Part shown: one piece after another, positions 55,088 to 64,000 of the stretch | Numbering within the stretch: the stretch's first letter is position 1 | How the letters are laid out: the number at the start of each line of letters is the position of its first letter | NCBI GenBank assembly: GCA_003952965.2 | Contig: CM025849.1 | Location: 29,031,930-29,095,929, forward strand | DNA length: 64,000 nt | Source: Morella rubra | Taxonomy: Eukaryota; Streptophyta; Magnoliopsida; Fagales; Myricaceae | Reading direction: 5' to 3' | Notes under the pieces: generated by a model | The model's database searches: none | What the model was told of the DNA's origin: nothing | The model's input: the letters and a program-made list of their open reading frames with translations, nothing else | Position numbers and translations under genes: made by a program

Positions 55088-57182
55088 TCTTATTCCTTTT
55101 ACTTTCCTTCTTCAATTTTGATAGTCTCGGCCAACACAAGCCCTAGAATTTGGGGAACTTGCAGAGGATTCACGAAGAAGGTGAAAACAGTGTCTACCAC
55201 CACCATTCAGCTCGTTTCTTAAGCTTCGCCCGATGTGACTAAAATACCCTTCCAACTAAAACCAACGACTTGTCATTTCAGTCTTCAGATGCAAGCCAAC
55301 GACGGCGGTTTTACTTTTTTTTCGCTTTTTTTTTTAAAATTGAATAACTGTTTAAATTAGTCCTTATCTTTTCAAATTCGTAAATATAAATTCAAATTAA
55401 ATTAAATTTGGTGCGTGCTACTGGATACACGTGACAAAAATAAAATAAATAATATAAATTAAAATATCAAAAAATTAGAATTAAAATTTTACGAAAAGAA
55501 TAGAAAAAAAAATTTTAAGCTAAAAAAAGAGGGTGCAACAGTTACACTGTTACAGGGTGGGGGAGAGCCCCACCCGCACCTGGAGGACTGAAGGACGGTT
55601 CCCTCTGCCCTTGTACCCCGGCTTTGGGTGGAGCCCAACCTGAAACCTGCACACGTCCGGTGGTAGCCTCACCAACCCCGATTTTGTTTGTATAACTATT
55701 ATTTTAAGTAAAAAAAATGTAATGAAACATTTTCAAGAATTTTTTATTTTTATTTTTAGTGTTTGATTATTTTTAAAAAATATTTTGAAGAAAATATTTT
55801 TTTATCATTTAATAATTTACGTATTTATATAAAAAAAATTTTAAAAAATCTTAATTATTATACAGGTACTATGATTTAACAAATCCATTACAGTCCAATT
55901 ATCTTTAACCAACAAACGAAATAGTGTTTATAGATGTATAGTGTCAAAACTTGATAAGTCACTTAATTTTTGAAACTTTAAAACTTAATACTTATTTTAC
56001 CAATTTGAAAAATAGTGCTTACTTGAATTTATGGTGTCAAAATTTGAAAAGCTACTTAATTTTTGAAACTTCAAAACTTAATACTTATTTTACCAATTTG
56101 AAATTTGAATTTTTTTTGGGCACTCAAATACCATGTTATCTTGAAAAAATGCAAAACATTGTTAGAAAAAATTTGAATCCCCATGTCGTTATACCCTGAA
56201 ATCAGTGAGAATCTCCTTTTGATATGATGCAAGAAATATTTGGATTCGTACAAAGACCAACGATGATACTAACAAAACTTGGTTAACTTTTAGGATCGAG
56301 TGGGACCGTCTAACATAATAATGATATGTCAAAGTCTTTAAGTCTGGTAGTGTGGCCGACATAGATAGTTACATCTTGGAATATTTTCTGGTGTTTATCA
56401 AATATTTGAAAATAAATTATAAAATTTATTCTACAAGCCCTTATAGTTATCATAATTTCACACTTTACACGAACCACCACTTTCCAAACATTCTATTATT
56501 GTTAGACACTTTTAAGAAATACCCTCCAATCCGATAATAATAATTTAAATATTTAATAAATTAATAATAATATTTTTAATATATACAAAATAAATTAAAG
56601 ATAATATTATATTTTAATCGAAAACGGATACAAAATATTTAAAATTGATAGTGACAGCGTACAGTCTTTCAAACCGATAATTTAAAGCGCAAGATGCAAA
56701 ATTTATAATAATTTATGAGTAAAAAATATATTTTTCATACTTCTTGTATTATTAGTAACTAGAGGTGAATACGAAAACAATAAATAACTTCTAAATTAAT
56801 CCATTCCGCTACAAAATAACAAAAAAAAAGCTTTTAGGTCCACAAGAATTTCCAGACAATCTTATTTAACCACGTTATCAGGCATTAATCCAACACCGTG
56901 AACCTACCGTGCTCGAATAGTCCGACTGCCCAGGGAACAGGCCGGCATTGCTTTTCACTATTTTCCCGCACCACAGTATACCAAATTAACTAAAGAAACG
57001 ATTCTAGATTGAGTTATATAGACAACTAAAAACTAGTAGATACATCTTATTGATAAAGCCTAGGATACCATAAATAAGGGTCACTCTCAGGTCTTCAGTT
57101 TATAGAAATGGTTTTCCTTACACCAATGTTTAAAATATCAGCTAAAAAGGAAGCCGATGCAAATGTCTTAAAAGTTTGGAAC
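55088..57182. other. Intergenic region between DCP1 and OTLD1
   Basis: The first 200 bp is the DCP1 leader and promoter. A GC-rich block at about 55540-55690 stands out from very AT-rich surroundings and contains small palindromes (AACAGTTACACTGTT; GGTGGGGGAGAGCCCCACC). A direct repeat of about 75 bp lies at 55950-56015 and 56035-56100 (TTTTGAAACTTTAAAACTTAATACTTATTTTACC). The last 150 bp before 57183 is probably OTLD1 3' UTR. No gene supported. Confidence 0.55.
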
Positions 57183-60100
57183 TCATTCAGTCGCCTTGCC
57201 TTTGCGTCTGCTGCCGCTGCTAGTTTCCAACAAGTAGCAAACCATGGAATCGACATCATCCCCAAATATGCTATAGGCCTCGATCGCCTGCAAATAGCAG
57301 AAACCCATGGACAGAACCATCTGCATGCTGCTGCTAAGGACAGAATCCTGTAAACCACGCTCTTCCCACCTTCCTGCTTGGTCGCACTGCCACTGCCTGA
57401 TGATCATCATACAGTCATCAAAATCACGCTAATTATTCACAAGACACTGGAGTTAGCAACACAATCTAACTCAAATTTAACAAGTTTTAGCACGGACATG
57501 ATGGTCGACAAAAGAGGCAGCGATAATCATTATACCCAAATTGCATACTCCATACTTTCAGAATCAAAACCAAAACAGTCTATGGGACCCAAAACTACTT
57601 AGAAACAGAAGTATTCATATACCTATTCAAGGGATTCATAGACTAATTCAAGATTTAAGTCTCATCTGGTATTGATAAACTTACAAGCTCCAGAAGATGA
57701 TGGTTCAGCACCAGAAGTAGAAGATTCTCTATGGCCCAGTTGCTGCTTGTATGAATCATCTGCAAGATACTCGGCCCGAGAAGCTTCCATCACCATACGC
57801 TCAATTTCCTTCTCAGTGAGCTCAAGATCGGAGTAAAATCGGCCCTCAGCAAGAAGTGCCTGCCGGTATAAAAAAGCAGAAGTAAAATTATTATTTGCAT
57901 ATAGTCAAATATTGCAGTAGCTTGTATAGCATAACTATCAAGATACTTGCATTATCAATTTGTTGGTCCTGTTGAGCTCTGATGGCAGCCTTGACTTGAT
58001 CCTTGTCAACATTTCTCTGCAGAGAAAACCATGAGCATGTTGCCATTTGTGAGCCAAGCAACTATTCATACAATGAAGCTCAACAGCGGCTGCTGTTTGC
58101 CTCCATGTCCCACGCCAAAACCCAAACAACCACAAACATATACAACAAAAAAACAGAAAGAACCCCACTAGCTTAAATAATGTGACCAAGAAACAATGTT
58201 ATGCCCAAAACGTATCCACACCATTCCAAAACATTCTTAAGCATGTCTAACATGAACAAAGTAGGTATTGATTCTGCATTTGTATGCATGTGGCAGTCTT
58301 CCCCTCTTCTTAATCCCAGGCTCAGCTCAAATACAATACTATATGTCATCAATAGTAGGAAAAGGAAAAATGAAGTCACCACAAAAAAAAAAAGTCACCA
58401 AAAACAAAAACAATGCTCAGCACATATACGCACCCCACGAAGACTGCTGAATCCAAGTCCTGCACCAACTGTCAATCGACGTGGGTCAACAAGAGAGTTG
58501 TAATGATTCCCATGATGATAACTCAGTCGTATGGGAGGCGAGTCAGTGTCGTAGCTTCCATGAAATATGTTGATAGGCTCTGCATGAGCACTTTAACTTA
58601 GCACAATAACAAAACAATGCAAATGGCAGAGGTCACTGAAAGAATGTCGACATAAATATTCCTAGTGAGCAGAGCAACACCTGTACTATAGCTATAAATA
58701 TGGATAGGCCGATTGTACATTTCACATAAGGCTTGGATCTCCACATTGTTCCCATAGACCTGCCAACCAAGACAAGAGAATATACAGGTTGGCATTCACC
58801 ATGGAAAAGAAAAGAGGAATCCAATAAGTCCAATCTAAATTGCATTTATCTATCAAAACTCAACATTGAAAGACAAATTGATTCTAATGTAATAATGTTA
58901 AGAAGAGCAATTGGCATGGGATTTTCCCGTCCTCTTGCTGTGAACCATTCAGTATATATACCAGGCATCCCATCTCAACGCAACTATGTACTTGTATTAC
59001 TCACATGAACAGAAAGAAGCCAACATTGGAATTGAAAGCTCTATATTACTTACTATGTTTCTTGAGTTAAAGAACAAGCCGCTTTACAGAAAACGAAGAA
59101 CAAGGAGCAAGAAACCATTTCGGACCCAAGGTGCACAAGAGAATGATGAATAGATCATATATGCAAGAGAAAATTCCCCAAAGATTGAATTTTGGGCTTT
59201 AAACTGACAGATTCAAGGAATAGAGCTACTAAATTTCAAGAATATTTGTACCTTGTCTCTTCTCTTCCTCTTACAATATGTTGTAAAGCCTTCTGTTATA
59301 AATTGAGAAAAGTGATCTCTCTCCCGCTCCTGAATCAAGTAAAAGCTGGTAAGTATTACACTCTGCTTCACGCCCGAAAATGTTTACAATAACCACAAAC
59401 TCCAATGCACAGGAAGTATAAACCAAAAAGCACCCCAGGCAGAAAGTGATGCTACAAATTTATGCTGAGCCGTGTCTAGAAATACTGAAATAAGTGTAGA
59501 AACCTATAAGGTTTAAACCCAACATTTTTTTATCCAGGTAATAATAGAAACAACTAACATAGTGTTTGCCAAACTAAAATTTTAACATCTAAAGTTTTAT
59601 CATCATTACAATCATTCTTTCTTTTTCATTCTCTCTCTTCACTTTTTTACCAACTCCTAAAATTTTACTCCCAAACACTATGTAAATTGGAAAACAGAGA
59701 CATGTTGTATGTAGTTACTATAATTCCCTATTCAGTACATATGCACAACAGGGAAACTTAATTTGAATTTCACCTATTACCAACAATAGCTCCAATATGA
59801 AGGTTCTGGCATTGATGTGAGAGCAAATCAATGCAAGAACACAATTCTCCTCAGTTCAGATAGATAACTAAGAAGCCAAAAGTGAGCTTTCTAATACACT
59901 AATTGCATCTCCGCAATCTTGGATTATACCATAATTTGAGGCATAACTGCATTGTAGCTTTCCAAACTGTAATACCATATTTTCATCTTCACAATTTTGG
60001 TTCATACCTTAATTTCCACAGGCACAGACCTTACAATATGTCATTTCATCATAGCCTCTGGATATTACACTAAATTTTGGGGTGCTTATAAAAGGACAAC

Positions 60101-62754
60101 ATCCAATTCAATTACACTGCTTGTAGAGAAAATAGAGAGAATTGAAACAGAGACAAAGTGCACCAGGCATGCATGACCCCTAGAACCAAGACAAGAAGTC
60201 GTGTACTTTTGAGCCTAAAGATTATTGAAGGCATAAATACAGGTAAAAAAACAGAGAGTGGGGGATGGAGGGGAGAAAGAGAAGGGAAACAAAATCATGG
60301 AAAGCAAGTTTATCAGAAGAAAGGCTATTTGGGAATTTAAAACACGCAAAAGGCAACACGAATTTTATGTTTCTGCCTTTCTAATAAGAAATTTACACCA
60401 AAATAATAGCCCTTGCATAAAAGTAACATGTTCATGGTACTGCACATGAATGTAGCAAGGAGAACTGCCTCATCCTCAGTCACTCCAGTTGCTAGCATGG
60501 AAGAAACCTTGGATCCAACTTCAAGTCGGGAAGATGAACAGGCCAACTAGTTGTATGGGGGGAAATGTCCATCACTGAAAGTGCCACCTCCATATTGCTT
60601 ACCAGACAGAAACGACAAATGCTATGGTACAAATACTAGAAAATACATCTCTCCACGAGCTCCTTTGATAGTAGCCCTTCTCCTTCCTCCCCATTCCCAT
60701 GCAACTAGTGAAAATTACATACCAAATAATGATTATGATACAAGAGACTTGATGCTTTAGTGCCCATAATTTTATTTTCTTTTATATCTCTCGTCTAAAA
60801 GTTGACGAGAAGTATTCAACTTAATTGCTATCTTTATCATTCTGGGTGCACACATGGTACTCTCTTTCTCAATTTCTTTTCTTCTCTTTAATCTCTAGTC
60901 TTCTCCATTTTCAAGATACCCACAGTATTGTATCTCCCCCCAAAGCAGATTGAGAGGAGGTTGAGATGCCTACTAATAGGCTTTCTAATGGCTAAACCAA
61001 CCAATCAATATTTGAGAATGATAGACAACCAGGGCCACATATAATTCTAGCTTTACGTGGTCAACAAAGGAAAACAAAACCCTATAACTTATCCTTGTCT
61101 TACAAGAATACAAGGCTGCGATCTGGTATTCCCTCAGATAGGACAAAATCATAAATACTTTCTTTTATCTATTCTCTTTTGAAATTCCAAACTTGTTTGC
61201 TATTTGTATAGTCGCACTTAATAACCAGCTACCAGTGAGATATATTGCAGAATGACTACATAGGTTCTGAGTAAGCACATAAACAACATACTACAAAGAT
61301 GGAAGTTCCTATAAGAATTTGCATCATCGTACCATATAATCTATGCACATTTGTCTGATCAAATCATACGCTTCTGAGTCCCCATAAACTTGATCTCCTA
61401 CAGCTCGAAAGAGACAATTCCCATCCTCCAGCATTCTTCTAACTTCTAGGCCTTTTGCCCTTCTAATGTCAATTTCAAATTGCCGTTCTTTCTCCTGATA
61501 TAGATGCATATGGAGGGTTAAAAATATTGAATCTGATGCAAACAAGTTAGGTTACATTTCAATACAGAAAATGCAACCTATTGAGACAAACACGAACTAG
61601 TTCTCCAAGCAAACTAGAATGATACAACTTAAAAGATGGAGAGTCCCTAAAGCATTTTGTGACAGAAAATTTAGGAATTCAATCATTCTGGATTGAATTT
61701 GACTATTCAAAATGTACATATAAGTAGCTAACATAGAGCTCTACTCTCAAGACACCAAGAACTTCTTTAGTCACAAAAGGGTCGCATAACTTCAGGATTA
61801 TTAATATGGTCGGTCTGACAAAAACATCATTTAAAGTAGACCAAACTACAAACTGGCTGAAAAATACTCTGATGCACTAGTCTCGAATACACACAAAAGG
61901 GAAAAATAAAAATTAAGATATATGTCTTCCTATGGCACCTCATACTACTGCATTTCAAGCCCTTGTTGATTCAATCCAAACGAGAATAAGAGAGATCCAG
62001 CAAACAAAAGCAAAGACATGCAACACTTGTTTCCTTAGTAAGACTAACAAAACCAGCAACTTACCATGTCATCATAGGAGGAAACAAAGCAAGGATTCTG
62101 TTCGTCAGCACTATTATAACCCTCGCTTTCCACATGTGACCTGGGGGAAGAAGGCCTTGAACAGGTGGGCGAAGTCCTTGTTGAAACAACAGGCCAGGCA
62201 ACTGCTCTTCTGGATGATCCAATCCGCACAGCGTTTGAATTACCTGAGGCAGATCTCCTAGAGTTTGAGTTTCCTGCTGAAAGTTTCGGAGGTGGGACAG
62301 GAGGAGGAGGAGGCTGTGAACTTCCACCGATTGTCGGTGCAGAATTCACACTTGAGCCCTCAGCTTCAACGATAAGCCTCTCTGAAATTCTCAGCCCAGC
62401 CATCCCTTTCATCAATTCCCCTGGACCCGCAGTTGCATCACTACCAACTTTCTCGCTATCCTTATTTTCATCACTGGAACTCTCATTCTGATCATTGAGA
62501 AAGCTTTCCACCAAAAGATCATCACCTTTTGTCACCTTACCATCACTACTCCCGCAAAACTCCAAAAGCTCATCCACTGCAACTTGTTCTTGCACCTCCT
62601 CTCCAACTTCCTCATCTCTCACGGTTGAAAGAACCTGAGGAGTAGTAATATGTGGCTCTACCCGAGTCGAAGAAGACCCAGGCAAGGAAGGATTACGACT
62701 GGGGTTCGAAGAAGATCCACCAGCAGATCCTCGCTGAACCAAAATTCGAGTCAT
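57183..62754 (-). CDS. OTLD1: OTU-domain deubiquitinase, OTLD1-like
   Basis: Eight coding exons on the minus strand: 62754-62065, 61494-61333, 59329-59252, 58759-58681, 58579-58434, 58016-57951, 57859-57685 and about 57376-57183 (TGA), near 529 residues. The long first exon encodes a disordered Ser/Pro-rich N-terminus starting MTRILVQRGSAGGSSSNPS. The OTU domain has the catalytic loop DGNCLFRAVGDQVYG (Asp, Cys) in exon 2, YGNNVEIQALCEMYNRPIHI in exon 4, and the catalytic His in HHGNHYNSLVDP in exon 5. A C-terminal UBA-like helix segment reads MQMVLSMGFCYLQAIEAYSI. In Arabidopsis OTLD1 deubiquitinates histone H2B with KDM1C (family knowledge); nuclear or cytoplasmic. Intron 6 appears to use a GC donor (GATAAT|GCAAGT), since only this keeps the frame. 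The last acceptor is uncertain. Intron 2 holds a Tourist-like MITE. Confidence 0.9.
59568..59682. mobile_element. Tourist-like MITE in OTLD1 intron 2
   Basis: A short (115 bp) element with ends CATAGTGTTTG and CAAACACTATG, flanked by TAA on both sides, internally deleted relative to the relative at 21245. Confidence 0.78.
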
Positions 62755-63820
62755 GTTTTATCCTCCTGAACTCAAACCCTAGCCCCAGTCTCCCTCCCAA
62801 ACCCCAAAATTAGAGACTCAAAGCCCCACACATCAGTTTGTCACGCGTTCTGGCCTTGGGCGCAGTCACACCAATCCCTTGGCTGAATGATTTCTTCCAG
62901 CCCAGTGCCTTCTGCTCCTCAAGAAACGATCTCTGCATTCCCCTGACAATTCTCATGAGACCCAGACCTCGAACTTTAAAGAACAAAACCCTCAAAGTAG
63001 TCGAATTTACCGGGATAATCCCAAATGATTAACCGTCAAAAAGCTCAAGCTGCAATCAACACGATACATCCCAAGAAAATCAACAAAATAATTACAGTTT
63101 TCTCCTCCAAAACCCTAAAAAAAAAAAAGAATCACTCGCTCTACGAAATCAAACTGAGTAGATAAACACTGTACAGTTGGATTCCGAGATTACAATGTTC
63201 ACTATAGTGCACCTAATCCCACTATTTGACTTTCGTCCTGTGAGCTTTCAGTTCTATCAAGAAGACAAACAACAGATACACACAACTCAAACATCACTCT
63301 AACAAATCCTTTATTCAATTTTCAAACATTTCTCGGCAACCGACCAAAGGCTAACCTAGCACAAGCATTTCAAAATCAAAGTCCAAAAGTTATCATAAAA
63401 ATCAAACTAAGATGCCGATCAAGGATCGAAAAGACCAAAAGCACAAGAGAACTCGACCAGAATTAGGAAACGATGGTAGAAAACCTAGAGTTGACTCCAC
63501 AGGAGTTGGGGTGGGGCAACTCACCTGGAGAGAGAGAGAGTAAAGACAAACGAAGGCCTCCAACAAGAGCGCCGGCCAGAGATCTGCAAAAGCTGGGAAA
63601 CGTTTCGTGTCAATCGGAGCAAGAGACGAATTTGACTATAAATAATTTATTTTAGGGTTTTTTTTTCCCGTAAATTTTTCGCGGAAGGGAAAGCACCGAA
63701 AAGGAGAAAAACTTGAGGACAAAGAAGAGTATCCACAAGCGAGAGGGAGAGAGCGAGATGGAGACTGCATTTTAAATGGTGGATGAGAGAGAGTGAGAGA
63801 GAGAGTGTGTGAGAGAGGAG
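62755..63820 (-). promoter_or_regulatory. OTLD1 5' UTR, leader intron and core promoter
   Basis: Read on the minus strand, a CT-rich leader (about 63815-63770) and a strong donor CTCCAG|GTGAGTTG at 63525/63524 indicate a 5' UTR intron whose acceptor lies somewhere in 62770-63120; several AGs qualify. A telo-box-like AAACCCTAAA lies at about 63660-63650. An upstream ATG at about 63772 opens a short uORF of about 45 codons ending near 63637. Confidence 0.5.
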
Positions 63821-63822
63821 GC

Positions 63823-63903
63823 CACGTGACGTGGAATACAGAAGCGACGGCCCATTGACGAGAGACGTACACGTGGAGTATTAAGGACGGTAGATGGCAC
63901 GTG
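63823..63903. promoter_or_regulatory. Cluster of three G-boxes
   Basis: CACGTG occurs at 63823-63828, 63870-63875 and 63898-63903, the first continuing as CACGTGACGTGG (two overlapping ACGT cores). ACGT-core hexamers bind bZIP and bHLH factors in plants. They lie just upstream of the probable OTLD1 transcription start, and could equally serve a gene to the right of the window. Confidence 0.6.
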
Positions 63904-64000
63904 AGAGAAGCACGGGTGATGTGGGGTTGGGCATAGGTGTTGGAGGTGAGCTCAACTGGGCAAAAGTTGGTGGAAGCGAAGGTGTGCGATTGGTCAGGTG

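Noticed and set aside
63639..63648. TATA-box-like CTATAAATA on the plus strand
   Set aside because: Lies within the probable OTLD1 leader in the opposite orientation and no plus-strand gene follows within the window.

Overview
This is nuclear DNA from a flowering plant, most likely a eudicot. The genes have many short exons with GT-AG (sometimes GC-AG) introns, the intergenic DNA is AT-rich and full of small inverted-repeat transposons, and every recognisable protein has a close plant family: RuvB-like 1, a CGL160-type thylakoid protein, nicalin, an organelle RRM protein, DCP1 and an OTLD1-type deubiquitinase. I cannot name the species. There is no bacterial-type operon, CRISPR array or rRNA. 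All exon models below were built by eye from reading frame, splice signals and remembered family architecture.

Layout, left to right. 1-2684: intergenic, with a hairpin MITE and a long CT microsatellite. 2685-5081 (-): a broken CYP716-type cytochrome P450 whose introns carry two inverted-repeat elements. 5109-9712 (-): a defective Ty1/copia LTR retrotransposon inserted 27 bp upstream of that P450 ATG, with a CCTTT target-site duplication. 9320-10490: a tandem duplication of the element's 5' end plus flank. 12848-18931 (-): RuvB-like 1 (RIN1/TIP49a), twelve exons, of which exon 2 carries a frameshift and no visible acceptor AG. 19905-22400: a TIR element filled with a ~115 bp minisatellite, a Tourist-like MITE and an LTR-like stretch. 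23156-27564 (+): CGL160-type ATP synthase protein I-related protein. 28655-28785: a probable SINE. 30952-42486 (+): nicalin, fourteen exons. 43744-46493 (-): a small organelle-targeted RRM protein. 48492-55087 (-): DCP1. 57183-62754 (-): OTLD1-like OTU deubiquitinase with a probable 5' UTR intron and three G-boxes upstream.

The intact genes are unrelated housekeeping genes: chromatin remodelling and AAA+ assembly, chloroplast ATP synthase assembly, ER membrane protein biogenesis, organelle RNA processing, mRNA decapping and histone/protein deubiquitination. They do not form a pathway. The more unusual signals are the decayed P450/copia locus, the damaged exon 2 of an otherwise intact essential gene, three independent GC-AG introns, the minisatellite inside a TIR element, and an unidentified degraded coding-like segment near 43.0-43.7 kb. 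I found no convincing new multi-gene system.
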